Assembly (NCBI GenBank): GCA_041665305.1
Contig: JBAYJD010000014.1
Location: 1-59,377 of the forward strand
Direction: 5' to 3'
Source of the DNA: YA12-FULL-51-18 sp041665305
GTDB taxonomy: Bacteria > Elusimicrobiota > Elusimicrobia > Elusimicrobiales > UBA9959
Length of the DNA stretch: 59,377 bases
A program made the translations under genes and the position numbers. The stretch's first letter is position 1, and the number at the start of each line of letters is the position of its first letter. The notes below the pieces were generated by a model. That model saw nothing but the letters and a program-made list of their open reading frames with translations. It was not told where the DNA came from and did not search any database. Below are positions 1 through 7,130 of the stretch, piece by piece.

Positions 1-42
1 GCCGAACCGAAGTTGCGCGAAACGCGCAGGCTCCAATGAACC

Positions 43-120
43 TGTAAGTTTCGCGCAACAAAGGTGCAGGCAAAAAACGGCGATTGCAGCCAAAATTCCT
101 TATGTCGGACAGGCTCCTAG
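43..120 (-). repeat. Copy A of ~78-bp dispersed repeat (inverted relative to copy B)
   Basis: Read on the minus strand this stretch begins CTAGGAGCCTGTCCGACATA and matches 8931-9008 on the plus strand at about 74 of 78 positions. The two copies therefore face each other across 8.8 kb. In copy A the repeat continues into a perfect 12-bp inverted repeat, GTTGCGCGAAAC at 12-23 and its complement at 48-59, and only one arm of this is kept in copy B. It has no coding potential that I recognise. It looks like a MITE-like or IS-end-derived element; family unknown. Confidence 0.8.
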
Positions 121-144
121 AAACGGCTGGGTCCTTTTCCGCTG

Positions 145-921
145 GTGGGGGACTTTAGACCCTTACGGATATTGGCTCTGATGCTGGATGCCGAACCGGT
201 GCGGCCGGGGGAAACAGAATGTGCGGCGGCGCTACGGCTGCTTGAACGGTGCAGATTGTTGTATCCGCGGTTTATAGATGCGCTTACGCTGGACGCCTTT
301 TACCTGCAGGCGCCATTTGTTCGGCAAGCCGCGTCCATGGGATACCACCTGGTCATAGTTCTTAAACAGGAGAACCGCGACTTGTATTGTGATGCAGAGG
401 GATTGTTCAAAAGGATTGATCCTCAGGTGATCAATGGCGTGGATAAAACAATTCATGTTTGGGATGTGGATGAAGTGGCTTCTTGGGAACAGTTGGGGCG
501 GTCAATACGAGTGGTACGGCAGTTGGAGCGCCATACAGTCAGGGAGCGGATTGCCGGCGAGCGGGTTTTGCGCAATGTGGAACGGGATTGGCGCTGGGCC
601 GTGATTTCGCCGGACGGCCAAAGTGGCCAGTCGGCGGAATTGATAGGAAAGTGGGGACATGCGCGTTGGGATGAGGAAACGCGGGGTTTCGGGGAATTGA
701 CGCAACATTGGCATCTGAACCATTGCTACCGGCATCATCCCACCGCAATGCTGTCATATCTGTTGATTTTATTTCTTGCGTTCGCTCTGTCAACGGTGTT
801 TTTTACAAGGAATCTTAAACCTCCGTTAAGAGAAGGGCGAACCCGCCTGTCCCTTGCACGGTTGCTGGCTGATGATCTGGCATTGTGCAGTACAAGATCG
901 TTTTGGCCGCGACCGCCTTAA
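145..921 (+). pseudogene. Transposase remnant, DDE type, N-terminally truncated
   Basis: The 258-residue reading frame opens with a GTG just after a stop at 118-120 and directly abuts the repeat ending at 120, so the N-terminal half of a transposase seems to be missing. The remaining part contains the TLDAFY segment typical of the second catalytic aspartate region in IS4-like DDE transposases, then an HWHLNHCYRHHPTAM segment near residues 186-200 close to where the catalytic glutamate region is expected. The last ~40 residues (LKPPLREGRTRLSLARLLADDL) resemble the usual C-terminal arm. Assignment to a DDE family is from memory of similar sequences; the IS family is not resolved. Probably inactive. 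Confidence 0.6.
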
Positions 922-1090
922 AATAACATTATCTCATCTTGCATACCGAGCAACCCCGGTGATATTTACATGCCGGGGCGTTGGTGCCGGCTTGGCTCAT
1001 GTTTTTATGGTGCATATGACGGAACCAGCAATATTGTGGGGTCAAAAATCAGTCGTGCGACCTCCCATACACGGTAAAACATCACCGACG

Positions 1091-1122
1091 CAGCAATTCC
1101 GCGTCAGTTTGCGGAATTGCTG
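1091..1122. other. Perfect 12-bp stem-loop in the rsgA upstream gap
   Basis: CAGCAATTCCGC at 1091-1102 pairs with its exact complement at 1111-1122 across an 8-base loop. There is no U-tract, so it is a poor terminator. It lies in the 440-base gap between the transposase remnant and rsgA and may be an end structure of the lost IS. The gap also contains GGGGTC near 1036 and GACCCC near 1131 in inverted orientation. Confidence 0.5.
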
Positions 1123-1162
1123 GGACTTAAGACCCCGTGTTTCCCAAAGGATTCTATTAGTG

Positions 1163-1258
1163 TATAATGTCAAAGCAGTAATATTTCCGAAATACACAGG
1201 AGGCTTGCTATGGTGGAGATTGTAATCAACAGCGGTTGCCAGGCCTCCTTTCCTTTTT
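1163..1258 (+). promoter_or_regulatory. Possible promoter plus leader hairpin or 16-codon peptide upstream of rsgA
   Basis: A perfect TATAAT lies at 1163-1168 without a clear -35 box. Downstream, AGGAGGC near 1199 can pair with GCCTCCT near 1244, followed by a pyrimidine-rich TTCCTTTTT run, which would make a terminator or attenuator closing an ~85-nt transcript. The same AGGAGG is also a good ribosome binding site for an ATG at 1210 that opens a 16-codon frame ending at 1260. Both readings are speculative. Two more GC-rich hairpins lie between 1290 and 1345, before rsgA. Confidence 0.3.
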
Positions 1259-1362
1259 AACTCAGATCAACTGTTGGGACGCCGGCACTTGTCAGCCCGG
1301 GCATAAGCCCGTGCGGCCGCGCGCTTTACGCGCGCCTGTCGGCGTCGAACAGGGGATTAAAA

Positions 1363-2397
1363 ATGTATAAACAGAATATGGTGACCGTTCTGGTCACCGC
1401 GGAACAGAGAGGGATGTACACGGTCATGGCGCGCGGCAGGGAACTGCCGGCTGTTATGGCCGGGCGGCTGACGGGGGAGGCCGGGTCGCGGCTTGACTTT
1501 CCCGTGGTGGGCGATGAGGCGGAGGTAACGCTGCATGACGAAGGGCAGAAAGCCATAATACACGGTGTGCAGCCGCGGCGCACCATGCTGTTGCGCAAGG
1601 GGCTGGGAGCCTCCGGGGACGTGCAGCCGCTGGCGGCCAATATAGACAAGGTGTTCATAGTGATGGGACTGGACGGCAATTACAACATCGCCCGTCTGGA
1701 GCGCCTGCTCGTGGCCGCGTGGGACAGCGGCGCTATGCCGGTAGTCGTGCTGACCAAAAAGGACCTGTGTCCCGGAGAAGAGCTTGCCGCCAGGCTGGAC
1801 GCCGTGGCGCTGGCCGCGCCGGGCGCGCGGGTGCTGTGTCTGTCTTCACTGTCAGGTGAAGGCGTGGCGGAGGTCGAGGCCGAACTGGCCGACGGAGTCC
1901 GCTGCTGTCTTGTGGGCTCCTCCGGCGCGGGCAAGAGTACGCTGCTCAACCGCCTGGCCGGGCGCGAAGCCGCCCAGACCGGGGGAGTAAGGGAGAACGA
2001 CGCCCGCGGCAGACACACCACCACGGCGCGGCAGCTCTACTTCCTGCCCTGCGGCGGGCAAGTGATAGACACGCCCGGCATAAGGGAGTTCGGCGTGGCG
2101 TACGCGGGTGAAGGCCTGGCAACCTCGTTTAGCGATATAAGCTCGTTGGCCGAAGGGTGCCGGTTCAAGGATTGTTCGCACACCGGCGAACCGGACTGCG
2201 CGGTGGCGGCGGCGGTAGAATCCGGCGCCATCACGGCAGAGCGGTTGAAGAACTACCACAAGCTGCGGCGCGAGACCGAAAGGCAAGAGTTGCGCACCGA
2301 CCTAAACAAGCGACTAGAGGCTAAGCGCCGCCTGCGGAGCTTCGGCCGGCTGGTTCGGGACATAAGCAAGGAAAAGCGCCGTCTGCGCGGCGGTTGA
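1363..2397 (+). CDS. rsgA: Ribosome small subunit-dependent GTPase A (RsgA)
   Basis: RsgA is a circularly permuted GTPase that checks late maturation of the 30S subunit. The 344-residue protein has the family layout: an N-terminal OB-fold (about 1-85), then permuted G motifs with the G4 LTKKD near residue 130, the P-loop GSSGAGKST near 187 and DTPGI near 229, and a C-terminal zinc-binding region with CRFKDCSH. Length is normal. The start follows an AGGGGATT ribosome binding site. It is the only clearly intact housekeeping gene inside the otherwise decayed 1-9008 island. A GC-rich palindrome (CCGCCGG/CCGGCGG, 2406-2424) follows the stop codon. Confidence 0.95.
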   Translation: MYKQNMVTVLVTAEQRGMYTVMARGRELPAVMAGRLTGEAGSRLDFPVVGDEAEVTLHDEGQKAIIHGVQPRRTMLLRKGLGASGDVQPLAANIDKVFIVMGLDGNYNIARLERLLVAAWDSGAMPVVVLTKKDLCPGEELAARLDAVALAAPGARVLCLSSLSGEGVAEVEAELADGVRCCLVGSSGAGKSTLLNRLAGREAAQTGGVRENDARGRHTTTARQLYFLPCGGQVIDTPGIREFGVAYAGEGLATSFSDISSLAEGCRFKDCSHTGEPDCAVAAAVESGAITAERLKNYHKLRRETERQELRTDLNKRLEAKRRLRSFGRLVRDISKEKRRLRGG

Positions 2398-2559
2398 AAG
2401 CTGAACCGCCGGACAACCCGGCGGTCCAGTCTGATACGCTCAGATTTCTTCCGGAGACATATCTCAAAGCTTATCAGGTTGCTGTTCTCATAGTTATTTA
2501 TGCGGGCGTCTGGATTCAAAATGCTAAAATAACCGAGACGGTAAAAATTTTTAATAAAT

Positions 2560-3084
2560 ATGCTCGAAGTCCGGAACCTTAAAAAGCTTTACGGCGATCT
2601 TACCGCGGTCGACGGCATTTCATTTAAAGTGGGGGTTGGCGAGACGCTGGGCTTGCTTGGGCCCAACGGCGCCGGAAAGACCACTACCGTTTCCATGATC
2701 GCGGGCTTGCTGCGTCCCGATAGCGGGGAGGTCCTTCTCGATGGCCGCGCATTGGGAGGGGACACCGACCCCGTTAAACTGAAACTGGGGCTTGTGCCGC
2801 AGGACCTTGCCCTGTATGAAGAGCTGTCGGTCCTGGATAATCTGCGATTTTTCGGCGCCCTCTATAGCTTGACCGGCGTCAAACTGGAGAATGCCATTAC
2901 CGAAGCCCAGGAACTGGTGGGGCTTGCGGACCGGGCCGAGGACAAGGTAAACACCCACAGCGGCGGCATGAAGCGGCGTTTAAATCTCGCGGCCGCACTT
3001 TTGCATGATCCACAGGTCCTCCTTTTGGACGAGCCTACGGTCGGCGTTGATCCGCAGAGCCGTAACGCCATTTTCGACAATCTG
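2560..3084 (+). pseudogene. ABC transporter ATPase, 3' part deleted
   Basis: The reading frame matches DrrA/NatA-type ABC ATPases with Walker A GPNGAGKTT near residues 34-42, the Q-loop (VPQDLALYEEL), a signature HSGGMKRR and Walker B VLLLDEPTVG with the D-loop GVDPQSR. Homology stops after FDNL (about 3084); the H-loop and the C-terminal ~100 residues are absent. The frame then reads into a permease fragment in the wrong frame and stops at 3120. The simplest explanation is one deletion removing the end of the ATPase gene and the beginning of the adjacent permease gene. Not functional as it stands, barring an assembly error. Confidence 0.85.
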
Positions 3085-3088
3085 GACA

Positions 3089-3658
3089 GGGATCCAGTTT
3101 ATGCTTTTTATGGCCCTTGAAACCGGCGTTTCGCTGCTCCTGCAACGGCAGCGCGGACTATGGAAACGCCTCCGCTCGGCGCCCTTGTCCAGGTATTTGC
3201 TGCTTGGCGGCAGGGCCTTAAGCGGAGCCTTCATCGCCCTGCTTATTCTTCTTTCCGGCTTTGTTTTCGCGCGGATAGTTTTTGGGGTTCGCATCGAAGG
3301 CAGTTTTGCCGGTTTTATGGGAGTCTGTGTCTCGTGCGCTTTAATGTCCTCGGCGTTCGGCTTGCTGGTGGCCGCCTTCGGCAAGACGCCGGAAGCGACC
3401 CGCGGCATAGCCATTTTTGCCGCCTTGATGATGGTTATGCTGGGGGGCGCATGGGTCCCGTCTTTTATATTTCCGCCATGGCTCCAGAAAGCGACGCTTT
3501 TTATTCCGACGCGCTGGGCCGTAGACGGGCTTGACGCGATGAGCTGGAGGGGACTTGGATTCTCATCGGCGCTTGGGCCGATCGCCGTCCTGCTTGCGTT
3601 TACCGCGCTTTTCGGTATTCTTGCCGTAGTCCGGTTCCGATGGGAAGCTGAAAATTAA
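3089..3658 (+). pseudogene. ABC-2 type permease, N-terminal half deleted
   Basis: From about GIQFMLF onward the +2 frame gives a typical ABC-2 permease C-terminal half: a coupling segment LLLQRQRGLWKRLRSAPLSR, then about four hydrophobic segments, the PPWLQKATLFIPTRWAVDGL segment and a final helix ending RFRWEAEN. The N-terminal transmembrane helix and the large extracytoplasmic domain are missing, and no start codon lies at the junction. Together with the preceding fragment it is the scar of a two-gene exporter operon. Before decay the exporter could have served the nearby peptide locus, but nothing in the sequence proves this. Confidence 0.85.
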
Positions 3659-4025
3659 TTTTTCACAGGACAAAGACTGTACTTTTTATGAAAAAACGAT
3701 CCAGAAGAACTAAAAATGCGCCCTGCCTGGTTTTATGATTGGAAAACAGCCCCGCCTTTCGAGATAGAACGGGATGCCCCTTTAATGAAACGCATCCGGA
3801 CGGCGCTTGAGAAGCTGTATTCCCGTAAGTAGCCGCCTGCAGAAACGATCTCTGGGGGAACAGGACGGCTGTCGGTGTTTCTCCGGAACACATTCTCTCC
3901 AGGGGCAAGCGTAGAAAACTTCTTTTCAAGATCTTCCACTCCGACATTCACGTCTTATACCATTAAAAATCGGGGACTGCCGATTAGGACCTGGCAAAAA
4001 TCTCCTCCCGGGGTCATTGCCGGCA
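3659..4025. other. Gene-free stretch before the radical SAM locus
   Basis: About 370 bases with only short open frames on both strands and none with a recognisable product or good ribosome binding site. It may hold eroded coding sequence, since it ends in a DNA-repair gene remnant, but I cannot identify it. Confidence 0.5.
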
Positions 4026-4101
4026 TTATCGGCGCGAACGGCGGCTTGACCGTTACGCCGGATGGACGCATTTAAAAGCCATACTTCTTGAACACGAAAA
4101 T
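4026..4101 (+). pseudogene. Remnant 1 of methylated-DNA--cysteine methyltransferase (C-terminal motif)
   Basis: The stretch encodes IIGANGGLT, then loses frame by one base, then continues in DNA that is about 93% identical to 8748-8824. That second copy encodes VIGADGGLTGYAGG, the conserved segment just after the PCHRV active site of Ogt/MGMT. So this is a short decayed fragment of the same gene or a duplicated scrap of it. Both fragments point the same way and enclose the radical SAM, peptide and tldDE genes. Confidence 0.75.
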
Positions 4102-4225
4102 AGTCGGTAAAAAGCGGGAAATTGATGTTGCCCGCCGGCGGCACTAATACTATCTTAGTCTTATTGGCACCAAGGCGCCGGGCCGTGCGTTATCCGCCGG
4201 CGCTGCCCGGCACAAGACGGAAAAA

Positions 4226-5455
4226 ATGAAGATCAAAGATTGCGCGATTAAATATTCCCGGAAGGACATCTGGCTGCATCCTACAGCCGGCGGCTACCGG
4301 GTCAGGATGGACCCTAAAGCTGTAGAAACCCTCAGGAGCATGCTCGCGCGGACCGACCCGCATGAAATGACGGAAAATGAGGGATTTATTTACCGCAAAC
4401 TGAAAGCGCAGGGAATAATTTCGGCGGATACGGGCCGCGAAAAAGACCGCGTCCCCGCGGTAAAAACTAAAAGCTCCCTGGATTCCATAGAACTTGAGTT
4501 CTCCGGCGTATGCAACCTGAAATGCGCGCACTGCTTCTCATCCCTGTCGGGAAAGAACATGGACGAAAAAACTCTGGACAAGGTTTTTCAGGGGTTGGAC
4601 GAACTGGAGCCTGTTAACCTGGTCATCAGCGGCGGAGAGCCGCTGATGAACCCCCTGCTGCCGCGCGCCATAGAAGGCGCCCGAAAAAGGGATATGCGCG
4701 TGAGCCTGATGACGAACGCCGTCCTTGTTACCCGCGAAACCGCCGCAATGTTCAAAAGCCTCTCCGTTGCGAAAGTTATGGTCAGCCTCGATTTTTTCGA
4801 AGACACCCACGACGCTATACGGGGCGCGGGAGCGTTCGGGAAGGCCGTTGCGGGGATCAAACGGGTCGTAGCGGAAAAAGTGCCCGTCTTCGTGACGGCC
4901 ATGGTTCAGGGAAAAACAGCCGGACGGATTGATGATTTTAAAAAATTCTGTTTGTCGGAATTGGGGGCTTCCGGGGTAAGGTTCTCCGCGGTCATGCCCA
5001 TAGGCAGAGGAAAAGAGAGCAGCGAAGAACTGGGTATCCCGGACATGCTCCTGAAACGGCTCTTCAGGAAAGGAGCCCTCGAAGACATGGACGCCGGCTC
5101 CGACGCCTTTGCGCGCCTTTCCACCGGAGGATATTTCAATTGTAACGCCGGGGTGGGCCAATGTTTCGTATCTGCCGACGGAAATGTCTACGCCTGCCAC
5201 TATTTTCAGAACCTCGGCGAACCCATGGGCCTTCTCGCGGAAATGTCGCTGGCCGAAATATATAAGAACAATCCGGCCGTCGCCGTCGCTTCCGGCTTCG
5301 ACTGGAACGGGCTGAAGGAGTGCAGAGCTTGCCCGGCTTTCGCCGTCTGCAAAGGAGGGTGCCGCGCCCGCGCAAAAATACTGGCCGGCGGCTGGTTTCG
5401 TCCGGACCCGTTCTCCTGCCGGATATATAATACAGGGTTTTCCCTGTTAGGTTGA
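4226..5455 (+). CDS. Radical SAM/SPASM peptide maturase with N-terminal PqqD-like region
   Basis: A 409-residue enzyme expected to modify a ribosomal peptide by radical chemistry. Residues about 1-75 (RKDIWLHPTAGGYRV to YRKLKAQGIIS) look like a PqqD-like peptide-recognition element. The radical SAM core follows with C96-X3-C100-X2-C103 and the glycine-rich ISGGEP. The C-terminal SPASM domain is complete: C306, C313-X5-G-X4-C324, then C366-X2-C369-X5-C375-X3-C379 and C398, enough for two auxiliary iron-sulfur clusters. The start has only a weak purine-rich site (GACGGAAAAA). A strongly translated 26-codon peptide gene starts 82 bases downstream, the expected place for its substrate. I do not recognise the subfamily. 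Heme or PQQ-type maturases would look similar, but the adjacent peptide argues for a RiPP. Confidence 0.9.
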   Translation: MKIKDCAIKYSRKDIWLHPTAGGYRVRMDPKAVETLRSMLARTDPHEMTENEGFIYRKLKAQGIISADTGREKDRVPAVKTKSSLDSIELEFSGVCNLKCAHCFSSLSGKNMDEKTLDKVFQGLDELEPVNLVISGGEPLMNPLLPRAIEGARKRDMRVSLMTNAVLVTRETAAMFKSLSVAKVMVSLDFFEDTHDAIRGAGAFGKAVAGIKRVVAEKVPVFVTAMVQGKTAGRIDDFKKFCLSELGASGVRFSAVMPIGRGKESSEELGIPDMLLKRLFRKGALEDMDAGSDAFARLSTGGYFNCNAGVGQCFVSADGNVYACHYFQNLGEPMGLLAEMSLAEIYKNNPAVAVASGFDWNGLKECRACPAFAVCKGGCRARAKILAGGWFRPDPFSCRIYNTGFSLLG

Positions 5456-5463
5456 AGTGCCGG

Positions 5464-5488
5464 CTGTACGTATTCGGAGCGAAACAAG
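5464..5488 (+). repeat. Intergenic motif CGTATTCGGAGCGnAACAA, copy 1
   Basis: This 25-base stretch matches 19017-19041 at 22 positions. Both copies lie between genes, and both are preceded by GTTTTCCCTG at slightly different distances. Here it sits between the maturase stop codon and the peptide gene. Function unknown; a chance match is not excluded. Confidence 0.4.
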
Positions 5489-5537
5489 TAGTACCGATCA
5501 GCTGCAAAGTTAATTACACTAAAGGGGGTGAGACCAT

Positions 5538-5618
5538 ATGTTATTCGAAGAACATCATGATGTTGAAGTTGTCGCTGTAAGCAAGCCCCATTGCGCGGAT
5601 ATGGGATGCGGCGACTAA
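5538..5618 (+). CDS. Candidate RiPP precursor peptide, 26 residues
   Basis: An ATG at 5538 preceded by AAAGGGGGTGAG with a 6-base spacer, the strongest ribosome binding site in this region, opens a 26-codon frame. The acidic and hydrophobic N-terminal part (MLFEEHHDVEVVAVS) would be the leader. The C-terminal part KPHCADMGCGD carries two cysteines four residues apart and is the likely core. The stop codon is followed at once by a stem-loop (CATGCCGG, 5619-5626, with its complement at 5643-5650) and then by a strong terminator, so the gene has its own transcript end. It directly follows a radical SAM/SPASM enzyme. Not a family I recognise. The alternative is a chance short frame, which the ribosome binding site and position make unlikely. 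Confidence 0.7.
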   Translation: MLFEEHHDVEVVAVSKPHCADMGCGD

Positions 5619-5650
5619 CATGCCGGTGATTACCTAAAGTTCCCGGCATG
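5619..5650 (+). other. Stem-loop directly after the peptide stop codon
   Basis: CATGCCGG at 5619-5626 pairs perfectly with CCGGCATG at 5643-5650. It could protect the 3' end of the short peptide mRNA or separate expression levels. Confidence 0.6.
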
Positions 5651-5657
5651 GCGATGC

Positions 5658-5698
5658 TTCCCGCGCGCCCTTAAAAAGGCGCGCGGGAACTGCTTTTT
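5658..5698 (+). terminator. Rho-independent terminator after the peptide gene
   Basis: A 12-bp GC-rich stem (TTCCCGCGCGCC at 5658-5669, complement at 5678-5689) with an 8-base loop is followed by a T5 run at 5694-5698. It closes the maturase-peptide transcript and separates it from tldD. Confidence 0.85.
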
Positions 5699-5702
5699 CT
5701 TG

Positions 5703-5708
5703 TATAAT
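5703..5708 (+). promoter_or_regulatory. Possible -10 box for tldD-tldE
   Basis: A perfect TATAAT lies just after the terminator, in an AT-rich stretch 55 bases upstream of the tldD start. I see no convincing -35 box; the spacing would place it inside the terminator stem. Confidence 0.4.
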
Positions 5709-5762
5709 TTTACTTAAAATTTGATTCCTTAGGATGCTCATCGCAAGAACGCGGGAGGACCG

Positions 5763-7130
5763 ATGTTCGACGAACTTAAAAAAATGCTGGAACGGCTTGA
5801 AGCGGATTATGCCGACATCCGCTATGAAGTTAAAAAAGAGACCGAGGCGGCCTTCACCGGAAAAGAACTTGCCAGGGTGAACGCCAACTCCACCGACGGA
5901 TTTGTCATGCGGGCGCTTTATAAAGGCGGGTTCGCCACCGCGGCTTTTACGAAACCGGAGGACGCGCCGAAGGCGGCCGCGTCGGTTATGGAAAACGCGA
6001 AACTCATGTCGTGCAAGCTAAAAGAACCGGTGCGCCTGGCAAGAACGCCCGCGATCAAAGAGTATTTCCGTCCGGAAATGGCGGAATCCCCCGCAGGGGT
6101 GACGCTGGAGGAAAAAATAGAGCTGGCGCGCGGCTACAATTCCATACCGCTCAAAAACGCCAAAGTGGTTTCCACCAATATGGCCTATAATGAGACCAGC
6201 AGGGACAAATATTTTGCTTCCAGCGAAGGCGCCGAGATAAGGGAAGAACTGGTGACGGTGTCGTTTGCGGGCCAGGCCATGGCCAAAGACGGAGCGCTTA
6301 CGCAAAATCTGCGTTATGCGATAGGCGGCAGCGACGGCTTTTCCAGCATAAGGAACCGGCAGGAGCATTTCGAAAGCAACACTAAAATTCTGGCCGACCT
6401 GCTGTCGGCCAAACCGATGGCCGGCGGCGTCTACAATGTAATACTGAACCCGGAATTGGGCGGAGTTTTTACGCACGAGGCGTTCGGCCATTTTTCGGAA
6501 GCCGACCTTATTGAAAATATGCCGTCTTTGCGCGAAAAAATGCGGCTGGGAACGCGGCTCGGGAGTGAAATCGTCAACATAACCGACAACCCGACCCTGC
6601 CTCACCAGTTGGGATTTTACAAATATGACGACGAGGGAGTCCCGGCGCGTCGCGTCGAACTTATGAAAAACGGCGTGCTCTCCGGACGATTGCATTCCAG
6701 GCGGACCGCCGCTGTGTTCGGCGAGGAGCCTACGGGGCATTGCGTGGCCGAGGATTACAGATTCGCGCCGATAGTGAGAATGGGAACCATAATGATAGTG
6801 CCCGATCCCCGCATGGACCTTGGGAAGCTGCTGGCGAAGCTTGGCGACGGCCTCTACCTATGCGACGCAAAAGGCGGGCAGACTTCCGGAGAAAATTTCA
6901 CTTTTGGCGCCGCTTACGGGTTCACGGTGAAAGCCGGGAAGGTGGCGGGGATGCTGCGCGACATCAATATAATGGGAAACATGTTCACGACATTGAATAA
7001 TATCGCCGCTGTCGGCAAAGAAGTTGAGCTTGCCGAACGAGGCGGCTGCGGCAAGGGGCAGCTGAATATACGCTCCTGTCATGGCGGGCCCCATGTGCTT
7101 GTCAATAATGTCGTGGTGGGAGGCAGGTAA
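5763..7130 (+). CDS. tldD: TldD-family metalloprotease subunit
   Basis: TldD and TldE form a cytoplasmic heterodimeric protease that threads unfolded peptides to a hidden zinc site. It matures microcin B17 and other modified peptides and degrades the CcdA antitoxin. This 455-residue protein carries the zinc motif as H238-E239-X3-H243 (HEAFGH) and the conserved C-terminal region GGQTSGENFTFG and MRxIN-like stretch, with a C-terminal CGKGQ and CHGGP. The start is set by GCGGGAGG nine bases upstream. Its stop overlaps the tldE start in TAATG, so the two are translationally coupled. Position directly after a peptide and its radical SAM maturase suggests a role in leader removal, though tldDE is common and could be independent. 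Confidence 0.92.
   Translation: MFDELKKMLERLEADYADIRYEVKKETEAAFTGKELARVNANSTDGFVMRALYKGGFATAAFTKPEDAPKAAASVMENAKLMSCKLKEPVRLARTPAIKEYFRPEMAESPAGVTLEEKIELARGYNSIPLKNAKVVSTNMAYNETSRDKYFASSEGAEIREELVTVSFAGQAMAKDGALTQNLRYAIGGSDGFSSIRNRQEHFESNTKILADLLSAKPMAGGVYNVILNPELGGVFTHEAFGHFSEADLIENMPSLREKMRLGTRLGSEIVNITDNPTLPHQLGFYKYDDEGVPARRVELMKNGVLSGRLHSRRTAAVFGEEPTGHCVAEDYRFAPIVRMGTIMIVPDPRMDLGKLLAKLGDGLYLCDAKGGQTSGENFTFGAAYGFTVKAGKVAGMLRDINIMGNMFTTLNNIAAVGKEVELAERGGCGKGQLNIRSCHGGPHVLVNNVVVGGR

Noticed and set aside
854..1225. 123-codon frame before rsgA
   Set aside because: It spans a stem-loop and a promoter-like region, has no homology I recognise and no ribosome binding site.
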